Shown: positions 16,585 through 26,215, counted from the stretch's first letter. The stretch: DNA of 64,000 nucleotides from Collinsella sp. (GCA_019425005.1 JAHYYK010000002.1:21670-85669); one strand, 5' to 3'. Numbers and translations are program-made. The notes: a model not told the origin generated them from the letters alone.

Positions 16585-17628
16585 TTGTTTTCTTTGATGG
16601 ATATGTTCTTCGGTAGCTATGCGGGCGATCTTGCCATCGACCTCGGCACCGCCAATACGCTTGTCTCCGTGCGCGGCAAGGGCATCGTCATTCGCGAGCC
16701 CTCTGTTGTTGCCATCGACAAGAACGACGAGCGCATCCTGGCGGTCGGTATCGAGGCAAAGCGCATGCTCGGCCGTACGCCTGGCAACATCGTGGCCGTT
16801 CGTCCCCTGAAGGACGGCGTCATCGCCGACTTCGATGTTACCGAGGCCATGCTTCGCTATTTTATCGACAAGGCGTCCGAGAAGCGCTATCCGTGGACTC
16901 CGCGTCCGCGTGTTGTCGTCTGCGTTCCCTCCGGCGTCACGTCGGTCGAGAAGCGCGCTGTCTTTGAGGCCACGATCCAGGCCGGTGCCCGCCAGGCCTA
17001 TCTGATCGAGGAGCCTATGGCTGCCGCTATCGGCGCCGACCTGCCCGTCGAGGAGCCCACCGGCTCCATGGTTATCGACATCGGTGGCGGTACCACCGAG
17101 GTTGCCGTTATCGCTATGGGCGGCATCGTCGTCTCGCAGTCCATCCGTATTGCCGGCGACGAGTTCGATCAGGCCATCCTCACGCACGTTCGCGATGCCT
17201 ACAACCTTGCCATCGGCGAGCGTACGGCAGAGGACATCAAGATCAAGGTCGGCTCCGCCGTGCCGCTCAAGGACGAGCTCGACGTCGAGGTCAACGGCCG
17301 CGACGTGATCACCGGTCTGCCCAAGACCGTGCGCATCGAGAGCGAGGAGATTCGTCGCGCACTCAACAAGCCGCTCGACGAGATGGCCAAGGCCGTCAAG
17401 GACGCACTCGACGCCACGCCTCCCGATCTTGCCTCGGACCTTATGTACTACGGCATTTTGCTGACCGGTGGCGGCGCGCTGCTGCGCGGTCTCGACGTGC
17501 GCCTGCGCGATGAGACCGGCGTTTCGGTCAACGTTAGCCCCACGGCGCTCGATAACGTCGTTAACGGCTGTGCCCGTGTGCTCGAGGCCAATGCGTTTGA
17601 TGGCGGCTTCGTCCAGACCAATGCTTAA
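16585..17628 (+). CDS. mreB: rod shape-determining actin homologue MreB
   Basis: A 347-residue bacterial actin that polymerises under the membrane and guides lateral cell wall synthesis. Nucleotide-binding motifs are intact: DLGTANTLV (phosphate 1), IDIGGGTTEVAV (phosphate 2), LTGGGALLRG (adenosine loop), and EEPMAAAIGADLPV between them. The start is TTG at 16585, because CAGGAG lies five bases upstream; the first residues MFSLMDMFFG form a plausible membrane-binding amphipathic stretch. It heads the mreB-mreC-mreD-mrdA-rodA operon and is followed by mreC after 21 bases. Confidence 0.97.
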   Translation: MFSLMDMFFGSYAGDLAIDLGTANTLVSVRGKGIVIREPSVVAIDKNDERILAVGIEAKRMLGRTPGNIVAVRPLKDGVIADFDVTEAMLRYFIDKASEKRYPWTPRPRVVVCVPSGVTSVEKRAVFEATIQAGARQAYLIEEPMAAAIGADLPVEEPTGSMVIDIGGGTTEVAVIAMGGIVVSQSIRIAGDEFDQAILTHVRDAYNLAIGERTAEDIKIKVGSAVPLKDELDVEVNGRDVITGLPKTVRIESEEIRRALNKPLDEMAKAVKDALDATPPDLASDLMYYGILLTGGGALLRGLDVRLRDETGVSVNVSPTALDNVVNGCARVLEANAFDGGFVQTNA

Positions 17629-17649
17629 TTTCCAAAAGGTGGATTCCAT

Positions 17650-18648
17650 TTGGCACAATCTTCGGGTTTCTCCACAAATCTGAATACCAAGCGACAATCA
17701 ACGGGTATGCGCCCGTTGATTGTTTTCAGCCTGATTTCGGTGTTGCTGCTCACGTTTTATATTCGTGAGGGTGAGGCCGGGCCGATTCATGCCGTGCGCT
17801 CGGGTGTGACGACGATTACCTCGCCGGTGCGCTTTGTGGGCTCGGCTGTGGCGGCTCCCTTCAATGCGATCGGCAACGTGTTCTCTAACCTTACGGCGTC
17901 GCAGGACACGCTTGACGAGCTTAAGAAGCAAAATGAGGAGCTGACCTCTAAGGTCGCCGAGCTCTCCGAGGCCCAAAAGACTGCTGAGCGTCTGGAGGGA
18001 CTGGTCGGCCTGCAGTCGACCTACAACCTCAAATCGACCGCAGCTCGTATCGTTGGTGCCTCGGGCGATGCCTGGACTTCGACCGTAACCATCGACAAGG
18101 GTTCTGCCGACGGGCTTTCCATCAACATGCCTGTGACGAGTTCGGCCGGTGTTATCGGACAGATCATCGAAGTCTCGGCCAAAACGTCCACCGTGCGCCT
18201 GATTGGCGACGAGAACTCGGGCGTGTCCGCCATGGTGCAGGACACGCGCGCCCAGGGCATGCTGCAGGGTCAGGCTGACGGCACGCTGCGTCTTGAGTAC
18301 GTGAGCGTCGACTCCGACGTTAAAGTTGGCGATATCATCGTTACTTCTGGCATCGGTGGCGTGTTCCCCAAGGGCCTTCCGCTCGGCACCGTCTCGTCGG
18401 TTGAGAAATCGGCAAACGACGTTTACTACACCATTGTGGTGCGCGCTCAGACCACGGCCGAGAACAATGAGGAAGTGCTGGTCATTACCTCGCTGACCGA
18501 CGAACAGTCGGCCTCGGATGAGGATGTGAGCACGGCCAACAGCACGCCGCAGGGAACGTCGCGCGATGCTGCGACCAAGACGAAGGACGAGAGCTCGGAT
18601 GACAGTTCCGACACGTCCGAGACGACCGATTCCGGCTCGAGCGAATAG
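17650..18648 (+). CDS. mreC: rod shape-determining protein MreC
   Basis: A 332-residue bitopic protein linking MreB to the elongation synthases outside the membrane. A membrane helix at about residues 19-36 (GMRPLIVFSLISVLLLTFYI) is followed by a coiled coil (residues about 75-115, LDELKKQNEELTSKVAELSE) and the beta-rich MreC domain with GASGDAWTSTVTIDKGS and the VTSGIGGVFPKGLPLG segment. The last 50 residues are a Ser/Thr/Asp-rich tail likely to be disordered. The start is TTG with AAAGGTGG about seven bases before it. Order and spacing in the operon are typical. Confidence 0.95.
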   Translation: MAQSSGFSTNLNTKRQSTGMRPLIVFSLISVLLLTFYIREGEAGPIHAVRSGVTTITSPVRFVGSAVAAPFNAIGNVFSNLTASQDTLDELKKQNEELTSKVAELSEAQKTAERLEGLVGLQSTYNLKSTAARIVGASGDAWTSTVTIDKGSADGLSINMPVTSSAGVIGQIIEVSAKTSTVRLIGDENSGVSAMVQDTRAQGMLQGQADGTLRLEYVSVDSDVKVGDIIVTSGIGGVFPKGLPLGTVSSVEKSANDVYYTIVVRAQTTAENNEEVLVITSLTDEQSASDEDVSTANSTPQGTSRDAATKTKDESSDDSSDTSETTDSGSSE

Positions 18649-18653
18649 GGGGC

Positions 18654-19226
18654 ATGTCCATGGATCTACACGAGCAGGGGATGAGCTCCCGCACGTTTGT
18701 AATCGCCGCCATCGTGTGCGTGCTGCTGCAGGCAGGCCTCGCACCGCAGATCTCCATTGCGGGCGGTCGCGTCAACTTTATGATTATTCTTGTGTGCCTG
18801 AGTGTGTTCTCGGGCGACCCGACCCGTGCCGTCGCGTGCGGTTTTTGCAGCGGCTTGTTCTATGACCTGTCCGCTGCCGTGCCGGTGGGCGTTATGTCGC
18901 TCCTACTGACCGTGGGTTCTTTTGCCCTGGTGCACAGCGCCGCCGGTCAGACGGGCGGTACCCCGAGTGCGCGCGGCATCACTGTGGGTGCCTTCGCGCT
19001 CGTCATTAATGTGATTTACAGCATCATCTTGCTGTTTATGGGTTTGGAGACGAGCTTTGTCGTGGCGATCTTCGGCCATGCGCTGCCGTCTTCGATCCTG
19101 ACGGGTCTGGTTGCCATTCCATTTTTGATGTCCGGCGTCGTGCCGCAGTCCGGCTATGGATTCTCCGCACGTGGCGGACGCCAGACGGGTATGCGCTTTA
19201 AGCCCAAGACCCGCAAGCTCAAATAG
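18654..19226 (+). CDS. mreD: rod shape-determining membrane protein MreD
   Basis: A 190-residue integral membrane protein of the elongation complex. Five or so hydrophobic segments are visible, including FVIAAIVCVLLQAGLAPQIS and the VGAFALVINVIYSIILLFM region; a basic tail RQTGMRFKPKTRKLK ends the protein. The start could be ATG 18654 or the ATG at 18660, which has a better spacing from AGGGGG. Assignment rests on length, hydrophobicity and its place between mreC and the PBP2 gene, since MreD is poorly conserved. Confidence 0.88.
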   Translation: MSMDLHEQGMSSRTFVIAAIVCVLLQAGLAPQISIAGGRVNFMIILVCLSVFSGDPTRAVACGFCSGLFYDLSAAVPVGVMSLLLTVGSFALVHSAAGQTGGTPSARGITVGAFALVINVIYSIILLFMGLETSFVVAIFGHALPSSILTGLVAIPFLMSGVVPQSGYGFSARGGRQTGMRFKPKTRKLK

Positions 19227-19239
19227 GGGAGGCCCGTAG

Positions 19240-21309
19240 ATGTCTTCCCAGATGACGGTTATTATCGCCGGTATCGTGCTGGTCGTGGCCATCGTGGTCG
19301 CGCTGGTCATCATGCGTCGGGGCGATTCCCGTTTTACCTACGATACGCAGCATGGAACGGCCCCACGCGCCACCGAGGGCGAGGGCAATACCGCGGCGAC
19401 CGCCTTTAAGGGCCGCTTTTCCATCCTCACCGCGGGTGTGGGCGCGATGTTTGCGGCGCTTGCCGTCAAGCTGTGGGGCATGCAGATGGTCTCGTCGGAC
19501 TATTACGAGAAGCAGGCTAATAGCAATCAGACTCGCACCGTTACCACACCCGCTGTGCGCGGCCGCATCCTCGACCGCAATGGCGTGGCGCTTGTCCAGA
19601 ACCGTCCCTCACTTGCTGTCGTGGCCTACCGCGATCTTGCCGAGGATGAGGTTCTGGTTCGCCATCTTGCCAACGTGCTCGGTATGCCCTACGTGGCTGT
19701 TCTGCGCAATATCCAGGACAATTCCGAGGGCGCCCAGAGCCTGCATACCATCGCGACGGATGTCCGTCGCTCCACGGTTGCCTATATTCAGGAGCACGCC
19801 GGCGAGTTCCCGGGCGTCAAGATTGCCGAGCGTACCGAGCGCCAGTACCCGTACGGCGAGACGGCCTGTCACATTTTGGGCTATACCGGCACCATTACCT
19901 CCGAGCAGCTCGAGGCCCAGAATAAGAAAACCTCTGGCGATGATGATGCTTCTGCTGGCCGGATTACGTACCAGTCGGGCGATATCGTGGGCCAAGCGGG
20001 CGTTGAGAGCTACTACGAAAACCTGCTGCAGGGTATTCGTGGCGAGCAGACCGTCAAGGTCGATGCCTCGGGCAATGTGACCGGTCAGGCCGGCGCCGTG
20101 CCCGCGAAGGCCGGCTCCGACATTAAGCTCACGCTCGACCTTAAAATCCAACAGGCCTGTGAGACGGCGCTGTCGAGTGCTATCGAGCTTGCCAAGACCA
20201 CGGGCCACAGTAACGCCGGCAACGGCGCCGTGGTGTGCCTCGATCCCAACAATGGTGAGATTCTGGGCATGGCGAGCGAGCCCAAGTTCGATCCGTCGGT
20301 GTTTATCGGCGGCATCTCCAACGATGTGTGGACCGAGCTCAACGATGACGAGGGTTCGCACCCGCTGCTCAACCGCGCCATTAGCGGACAGTACATGTCG
20401 GCTTCGACCATCAAGCCGCTCTCGGCGCTGGCAGGCCTTGAATTTGGAACTTATACCTCCGGCCAGACCACGAACTGCACGGGCTATTGGACGGGCCTAG
20501 GCAAGTCGTGGGGTAAGTACTGCTGGCTGCATTCCGGCCACGGCACCATGACGCTGCAATCGGGCATCGCCAACTCGTGCGACCCCGTGTTCTACGATAT
20601 GGGCAAGGCGTTTTTCTACAACGACCATCATCCCGAGGGCCTGCAGGAGGTCTTTCGTCGCTGGGGCCTAGGCAAGACCTGCGGTATCGATCTGCCGAGT
20701 GAGGGCGCGGGCCGTATTCCCGATGCCGAGTGGAAAGAGTCGTACTTCACCGACGCCTCTGCCGAGGACCGCAAGTGGAATGCCGGCGATATGACCAACA
20801 TTGCCATCGGCCAGGGCGACATCCTGGTGACGCCCCTGCAGATGGCGTGCGCCTATATGGGTCTTGCCAACGGCGGCAAACAGTACGTGCCTCACGTGTT
20901 TTTGTCTGCCGTGTCGCGCGATGGCGACGGCGATGCCTATAAGTACAACGGAAAGGGCAAGAAGAAGCGCCTAGAGGCCAAGATCAACAGCGATTCGGAT
21001 TTGGCTCTTGTCCGCAACGGCATGCACGACGTGATTTACGCGGCATCGACGTCCCTTGCGGCTCACTTTGGCACCCTGACGCCGCAGGTATACGGCAAGT
21101 CGGGCACGGGCGAGAAAAGCGGCGAGGACGAATACGCGTGGTTCTGCGCCTATGCACCGGCCGATGATCCCAAGTATGTTATCGCTACTGTCCTGGAGCA
21201 GGGCGGCGGTGGCTCGGATACCGCGATGCATGTCGTGCGCGACGTGCTCGGCGTGATTTATGACGAGCCCGATACCTCTTCGGCCTCGGGCGATTCTTCG
21301 GTTCGATAG
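19240..21309 (+). CDS. mrdA: penicillin-binding protein 2, elongation transpeptidase
   Basis: A 689-residue class B PBP that cross-links peptidoglycan during elongation with RodA as its glycosyltransferase. An extra N-terminal membrane helix (residues about 7-25) precedes the usual anchor (about 63-82), so the protein seems to cross the membrane twice before the pedestal domain (RGRILDRNGVALVQNRPSL). The transpeptidase domain has the active-site serine in SASTIKPL, the second motif as SCD in IANSCDPVFYD, and KSGTGE. AGGGGAGG lies upstream of the ATG. The two-helix N-terminus is the one feature unlike the standard family plan. Confidence 0.95.
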   Translation: MSSQMTVIIAGIVLVVAIVVALVIMRRGDSRFTYDTQHGTAPRATEGEGNTAATAFKGRFSILTAGVGAMFAALAVKLWGMQMVSSDYYEKQANSNQTRTVTTPAVRGRILDRNGVALVQNRPSLAVVAYRDLAEDEVLVRHLANVLGMPYVAVLRNIQDNSEGAQSLHTIATDVRRSTVAYIQEHAGEFPGVKIAERTERQYPYGETACHILGYTGTITSEQLEAQNKKTSGDDDASAGRITYQSGDIVGQAGVESYYENLLQGIRGEQTVKVDASGNVTGQAGAVPAKAGSDIKLTLDLKIQQACETALSSAIELAKTTGHSNAGNGAVVCLDPNNGEILGMASEPKFDPSVFIGGISNDVWTELNDDEGSHPLLNRAISGQYMSASTIKPLSALAGLEFGTYTSGQTTNCTGYWTGLGKSWGKYCWLHSGHGTMTLQSGIANSCDPVFYDMGKAFFYNDHHPEGLQEVFRRWGLGKTCGIDLPSEGAGRIPDAEWKESYFTDASAEDRKWNAGDMTNIAIGQGDILVTPLQMACAYMGLANGGKQYVPHVFLSAVSRDGDGDAYKYNGKGKKKRLEAKINSDSDLALVRNGMHDVIYAASTSLAAHFGTLTPQVYGKSGTGEKSGEDEYAWFCAYAPADDPKYVIATVLEQGGGGSDTAMHVVRDVLGVIYDEPDTSSASGDSSVR

Positions 21310-21318
21310 GAGGTTGCG

Positions 21319-22545
21319 ATGGATTTTTCTCCGGCGGATCTGTTCCGTTCAACCAAGACCGGCTCTCGCAGCAGCCTGGACCGCGTCAACAAGCAACTTT
21401 CGGCCTCGCGCGGCACGTTTCGCCAAAAGGTGCATATCGGTGTGCTCGTGGCTACCGTGGCGCTCGTCGCCTACGGTGCCATCATTATCTGGTCGGCTTC
21501 GCAGTTTAAGGCCGATGCCTCGTTCTCACGCCATCTGCTGGGAATTGGCATCGGGGCGGTGCTGGCGGTGCTGGTCTGGCGTACCGACCTGCGCGGTATT
21601 TCCAATTTCTCGACGGCGTTGCTCGTCATCGACCTGATCGTGATCCTCTCGCCCAAGATTCCTGGTCTGTCCTATACGGGCGGTCTGGGCATGACGGGCT
21701 GGATCAAGATTCCCGGTATCGGCTTGACATTCCAGCCGGTTGAGCTTGCCAAGCTCATCACCATCTTCTTTATTGCTACGCTTGGCTCGCAGTATAACGG
21801 CCGCATCGATACCGTTCGCGACTACGTCAAGCTCTGCGGCATGCTGTCCATTCCGTTTTTGGCCGTCGTTGCCATGGGCGACCTGGGCTCGGGACTGGTC
21901 GTGCTGGTTTCGGGCGCCATCGTCATTTGTATGAGCGGTGCACGCCGCGAATGGGTGCTGTCGACCCTAGCCCTGCTCGTGGGCCTGGTGGCCCTCGTCC
22001 TGGCGCTCGATTCGGTCTTTGATTCGCTGCTCGGCCACGATGTGCTCATCAAGCAGTATCAGATGAACCGTCTGACGGTCTTTATCGACCCCGATAATGC
22101 CGATTCGGACGATGCCTACAACCTGCAGCAGTCGCTTATCGCCGTTGGCTCGGGCGGCTTCTTTGGTAAGGGTTTGGGCCATGCGACGCAGTCGGCCGGC
22201 GGCTTTCTGCCTGAGTTCCACACCGACTTCGTCTTCGCCTTCCTGTCTGAGACCTTTGGCTTTTGCGGTTCCTTTTTGCTCCTATGCCTCTACGTGCTGT
22301 TGATCTTTTCGACGATTCGCGTCGCCTTTAAGTGTGAGTCGCTGTTTTTGCGTCTTTCGTGTGTGGGCATCGTTGGCATGTGGGCGTTCCAGACCTTCGA
22401 AAACATCGGCATGTGCATCGGCATGATGCCGATTACCGGTATTCCGCTACCGTTTATTAGCTTCGGTTCGTCTTCGATGATGATTCAGCTGCTGACGGTG
22501 GGTATCGTACAATCCATATGGCGGCATCGTTCGGGCGCCGCGTAA
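21319..22545 (+). CDS. rodA: peptidoglycan glycosyltransferase RodA (FtsW/RodA/SpoVE family)
   Basis: A 408-residue polytopic SEDS protein that polymerises lipid II glycan strands with PBP2. A 40-residue cytoplasmic stretch precedes about ten membrane segments. Family signatures include FQPVELAKL in the first half, AVGSGGFFGKGLGHATQSAG with the extracellular loop, PEFHTDFVFAFLSE, and the GIPLPFISFGSSSM motif near the end. Directly downstream of mrdA with a ten-base gap, which supports RodA over FtsW. AGGAGG precedes the ATG. Confidence 0.95.
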   Translation: MDFSPADLFRSTKTGSRSSLDRVNKQLSASRGTFRQKVHIGVLVATVALVAYGAIIIWSASQFKADASFSRHLLGIGIGAVLAVLVWRTDLRGISNFSTALLVIDLIVILSPKIPGLSYTGGLGMTGWIKIPGIGLTFQPVELAKLITIFFIATLGSQYNGRIDTVRDYVKLCGMLSIPFLAVVAMGDLGSGLVVLVSGAIVICMSGARREWVLSTLALLVGLVALVLALDSVFDSLLGHDVLIKQYQMNRLTVFIDPDNADSDDAYNLQQSLIAVGSGGFFGKGLGHATQSAGGFLPEFHTDFVFAFLSETFGFCGSFLLLCLYVLLIFSTIRVAFKCESLFLRLSCVGIVGMWAFQTFENIGMCIGMMPITGIPLPFISFGSSSMMIQLLTVGIVQSIWRHRSGAA

Positions 22546-22563
22546 CCGCTGGAGGGGTTTGCT

Positions 22564-23493
22564 ATGAAAATTCCCGTAGATAAGCTGACCCGCGCTTTTA
22601 AGATGGGCGCGTCCGTTAAGAAGGATTCCGATACGCCGGTGCGCGTCTCGGTCTATCTGGATTCGTCCGCCTCGCGCTTTCTGGCCGAGACGGTGCGTGA
22701 CGCCTTTGTGCCGCAGACGACCTCGGGCATTGTGCGCGTCGAGCGTCTGGGGGAGGAGCGAATTGCTCCACAGACCGATACCGATGTGGTACTGGTGCTC
22801 TCGTGTGGTTCCGACCGCTTGGAGAGTGCCGTGCAGGAGCTCGTGATCGCCGGCGCGCCCGTGTGCGTGCTTGCCGAGTCCGCTGTTGAGGTGCCGTTTA
22901 TCGAGGAGTCCACGCCCATGCTCGGCGTGGTAGCGGCAACCGATAAGACGTATCTGCTCGAGACGCTTGCCCGCTGGATTCTCGATCGCACCGACAAGGA
23001 AACGGCTTTTGCGGCGAATTTTGCCTTCATGCGCATCGCGGCGGCCAATCGTATCATCACCTCGTGCGCGCTCACCAATATGGCGACCGGTGCGCTGGTG
23101 TTTTTGCCGGGCGCCGATTATCCCGTTATGGCGCTGGCGCAGGTGGGCATGCTCTTTGAGCTCGCTGCCGTCTTTGGACGCGGCATTAAGCCTGAGCGCG
23201 GCTACGAGGTTGCGGGCGTGCTTGCCGGCGGTCTTGTGATCCGCGCGGTCACCCGTGCGCTCGTCAAGCAGACGCCGCATATCGGGTTTGCCGTCAAGGC
23301 GCTCACTGCTGCCGCGGGCACCTATGGCATGGGCCGTGCGCTCGTTTCGCTCTACGAGCGCGATGTCGACTACAGCCGTGCCAACGAGGTAGTCACTGCC
23401 ACGTTCTCCCGCGTTCGCGATCTGGTGACCACGGTCGCGGGCGCTACCCGTCCTATGGCGTCCTACCAAGACGCATCCGATCTCGCTGCTTAG
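22564..23493 (+). CDS. DUF697-like membrane protein
   Basis: A 309-residue protein of unknown function. Residues about 1-140 look like a soluble alpha/beta domain (VRVSVYLDSSASRFLAE, then VVLVLSCGSDR). From about 160 to 270 it resembles the DUF697/YcjF membrane domain: a hydrophobic stretch with FLPGADYPVMALAQVGMLFELAAVFGRG, the Pro-Gly-Ala-Asp and Gln-x-x-Met pattern being typical. DUF697 proteins are often fused to GTPases, but no P-loop is present here. AGGGGTTT lies before the ATG. Its position after rodA suggests an envelope role, which is inference. Confidence 0.8.
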   Translation: MKIPVDKLTRAFKMGASVKKDSDTPVRVSVYLDSSASRFLAETVRDAFVPQTTSGIVRVERLGEERIAPQTDTDVVLVLSCGSDRLESAVQELVIAGAPVCVLAESAVEVPFIEESTPMLGVVAATDKTYLLETLARWILDRTDKETAFAANFAFMRIAAANRIITSCALTNMATGALVFLPGADYPVMALAQVGMLFELAAVFGRGIKPERGYEVAGVLAGGLVIRAVTRALVKQTPHIGFAVKALTAAAGTYGMGRALVSLYERDVDYSRANEVVTATFSRVRDLVTTVAGATRPMASYQDASDLAA

Positions 23494-23503
23494 GGGTTTT
23501 CTG

Positions 23504-25381
23504 TTGCGCGTTGCATACCAAGATTGTTTTCATTTAATTGAGCCGCTGCTCGCCAAGGTCGAGAAACCGAGCCGCTATATCGATCACGAGTGGGGCACGC
23601 TTTCCAAGGCCGATGCCGATTACCGTTGTTGCTTGATCTATCCGGACGTATACGAGGTCGGTCTGCCCAACCAGGGTATCGCCATCCTCTACAACATTCT
23701 TAACCAGGCCGAAGGCATCTCCTGCGAGCGCGGCTATGTGCCGTGGCCCGATATGGGTGACGCCATGCGCGAGGCGGGTATTCCACTGCTGTCGCTCGAA
23801 GGTGCCGCCCCCGTCGCTTCGTTTGATATGGTCGGCCTGCATGTGCCGCACGAGATGGCGGTGACGAACTTCCTCGAGGCTCTCGACCTCGCTGGTATTC
23901 CGCTGTTGGCGGCCGACCGCACCGAGGACGACCCCATTATCATCGCCGGTGGTCCTTCGGTGTACAACCCCGAGCCGTACGCGGCTTTCTTCGATGCCAT
24001 CCTCATCGGTGAGGGCGAGGAATCGCTGCTCGAGACCTGCCAGCTGCATCGCCGCCTGCGCGACGAAGGAGTCCCGCGCGCGCAGATTGTTGAGCAGCTT
24101 GCATCCATTGCCGGCAACTACGTGCCGTCGCTCTATGAGGTTCGTCACGACGAGCCCTGCTCGCCGCATGGCTACACCGTGCCGCGTGAAGGCAAGGATG
24201 CGCCGACCGTGGTCTACAAGCGCGTCGTCGAGGATTTCGGCGCCACGAATCCGCTGTCGCAGTCGTGCGTACCCTACGCGCAGCTGGTCCACGACCGCCT
24301 GTCTATCGAGATCCTGCGCGGCTGCGCCCGCGGCTGTCGTTTTTGCCAAGCCGGCATGACGTATCGCCCGGTGCGCGAGCGCTCGGCCGACCAGATCGTC
24401 TCGTCGGTGATTCAGGGTCTGGAAAAGACCGGTTATGACGAGGTGTCGCTGACCTCGCTCTCCACGACCGACCACTCCTGCATTCGCGACGTGCTCGGCA
24501 GGCTCAACCGTCGCCTGGAGGATACGGGTATTCGCGTGTCTATTCCGTCGCAGCGCTTGGATTCGTTTGGCGTGGATATGGCCGAGTCGGTCGCCGGCGA
24601 AAAGAAGGGCGGCCTGACGTTCGCGCCCGAGGCCGGCAGCCAGCGCATGCGCGACATCATTAACAAGAACGTGACCGAGGAGGACCTGGACCGTGCGGCC
24701 AAGGCGGCCTTCGAGGCCGGCTGGAACCGCATGAAGCTCTACTTTATGATGGGCCTTCCCGGCGAGCGCGACGAGGACATCGTGGCCATCGCCAATCTGG
24801 CCGATCACGTGCTGGAGCTCGGTCGTTTCGTGGTGCCCAAGGCTCGTCGCGGCTCGATCTCGGTGTCCATCTCGGTTTCGGTCTTTATCCCCAAGGCTGC
24901 CACGCCGTTCCAGTGGTGCCCGCAGCTCGACTACGACGACGTCAAGCGTCGCCAGAAGCTGCTTATCACGAGCGTTCGCAACCGTGCCGTCCGCGTGCAT
25001 TACCACGATGCCGAGACCTCGCTCATCGAGGCCGCGCTGTCCCGCGCCGGTCGTGACATGACGCCCGTCATCATCGATGCTTGGCGCTCGGGCTCTCGCT
25101 TTGACGCCTGGGTAGAGCATTTCTCGCTCGATAACTGGAAGGAAGCTGCTGCCAAAAACGGCATCGACCTCAATGAGCTTGTGCACCTGCCCTACGAGTT
25201 GGACTGGCGCCTGCCCTGGGAGCACGTGAGCCCCGGCTGTACGCGCGGCTTCCTCGAGCGCGAGTACCGTCGCTCGCTCGAGGGCGTCACGACTCCTGAC
25301 TGCACCCGCACGTCGTGCACCGGCTGCGGAATCTGCCCCACGCTTCACGCCAAGAATGTATTGATGGGTGATCGCGCATGA
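23504..25381 (+). CDS. B12-binding-type radical SAM protein (TIGR03960-like)
   Basis: A 625-residue iron-sulfur enzyme. The N-terminal half has the cobalamin-binding-like region of this family (PDVYEVGLPNQGIAILYNIL, then IIIAGGPSVYNPEP), and the radical SAM cluster motif is CARGCRFC (Cys-x3-Cys-x2-Cys) near residue 280, followed by TFAPEAGSQRMRD. A second cysteine group, CTRTSCTGCGICPT, lies at the C-terminus and may bind another cluster. The start is TTG 23504. It overlaps the DUF2344 gene by four bases (ATGA); this pairing is standard in Clostridia and Coriobacteriia. The substrate is unknown; a tRNA or ribosome-linked modification has been suspected because of frequent proximity to rplU. 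Confidence 0.9.
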   Translation: MRVAYQDCFHLIEPLLAKVEKPSRYIDHEWGTLSKADADYRCCLIYPDVYEVGLPNQGIAILYNILNQAEGISCERGYVPWPDMGDAMREAGIPLLSLEGAAPVASFDMVGLHVPHEMAVTNFLEALDLAGIPLLAADRTEDDPIIIAGGPSVYNPEPYAAFFDAILIGEGEESLLETCQLHRRLRDEGVPRAQIVEQLASIAGNYVPSLYEVRHDEPCSPHGYTVPREGKDAPTVVYKRVVEDFGATNPLSQSCVPYAQLVHDRLSIEILRGCARGCRFCQAGMTYRPVRERSADQIVSSVIQGLEKTGYDEVSLTSLSTTDHSCIRDVLGRLNRRLEDTGIRVSIPSQRLDSFGVDMAESVAGEKKGGLTFAPEAGSQRMRDIINKNVTEEDLDRAAKAAFEAGWNRMKLYFMMGLPGERDEDIVAIANLADHVLELGRFVVPKARRGSISVSISVSVFIPKAATPFQWCPQLDYDDVKRRQKLLITSVRNRAVRVHYHDAETSLIEAALSRAGRDMTPVIIDAWRSGSRFDAWVEHFSLDNWKEAAAKNGIDLNELVHLPYELDWRLPWEHVSPGCTRGFLEREYRRSLEGVTTPDCTRTSCTGCGICPTLHAKNVLMGDRA

Positions 25382-26190
25382 GTGAGCGCCTGACCGACAA
25401 CCCCACGCTCTTTAGACTTCGTGTTCGCTATGGCAAGCGCGATCGCCTTAAGTACCTGGGCCATCTCGAAGTAATCCATACCATTGAGCGCATCGTGCGC
25501 CGTGCGGGACTTCCCTATGCCGTCACGCAGGGCTTCTCTCCGCACATGCGCGTGGGCTTCTCTTCGGCGCTACCGGTGGGTACGTCGTCGACCTGCGAGT
25601 GGTATGACCTGTTTATGACCGAGTTCGTGGCGCTCGACGAGGCGTTTGGGCGCCTGGCTGCGGCGTCTCCGGCCGATCTGGCGCCCATCGAGGCGGCATA
25701 CATCGACGTGCGCACGCCGGCGTTGACGGCGCAGCTCACGCGCCTGTCGTATCGCATCGACCTGCACTTGGATCCCGAGGCGCCCGTAAGCGCCGACGAG
25801 GTGCGTCGTGCGATCGACACGCTGCGCGCGGGCCATGGCATCGACTACGCGCGCGGAAAAAAGAGCAAGCGATTGGATTTGGATCACACGCTCGTGGGCT
25901 ATGAGCTCACGGCGGGGGAGCGCCCGGACCATTTGGTGCTCATGCTCGACACCCATGCCGACAACGAGGGCTCCATGCGTCCGGAAATTTTGCTTTCCGC
26001 TGCTGATGTTTTGTTGCAGGGCTTGACCCCGGGCGTGGATGCACCTATTGTTTCCACCGGTATGCAAGACCTCGTGACCATCTGCTCCTACGATGTCGAG
26101 CGTCAGAATCAAGCATGCGAGGACGACGAGGGCCGACTCGTCAGCCCCATACCTGTGCGAACTTGTGGATTTGCTCCACATACTCGTTGA
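25378..26190 (+). CDS. TIGR03936/DUF2344 protein, radical SAM partner
   Basis: A 270-residue soluble protein that accompanies the radical SAM enzyme upstream; in some genomes the two are fused. The family core is visible: KRDRLKYLGHLEVIHTIERIVRRAGLPYAVTQGFSPHMRVGFSSALPVGTSS (seen across residues 17-67; GFSPHMR is the most conserved part). A KKSKRLDLDH segment follows near residue 160. The ATG lies within the ATGA overlap with the preceding stop. The function is unknown. The promoter of rplU overlaps its last codons. Confidence 0.9.
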   Translation: MSERLTDNPTLFRLRVRYGKRDRLKYLGHLEVIHTIERIVRRAGLPYAVTQGFSPHMRVGFSSALPVGTSSTCEWYDLFMTEFVALDEAFGRLAAASPADLAPIEAAYIDVRTPALTAQLTRLSYRIDLHLDPEAPVSADEVRRAIDTLRAGHGIDYARGKKSKRLDLDHTLVGYELTAGERPDHLVLMLDTHADNEGSMRPEILLSAADVLLQGLTPGVDAPIVSTGMQDLVTICSYDVERQNQACEDDEGRLVSPIPVRTCGFAPHTR

Positions 26191-26215
26191 CGGGGGTATT
26201 TTCGCCTGCTACTAT
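26187..26215 (+). promoter_or_regulatory. promoter of rplU-rpmA
   Basis: TTGACG and TACTAT are 17 bases apart, with the -35 covering the stop codon of the upstream gene. The 5' leader would be about 35 bases. Confidence 0.8.
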
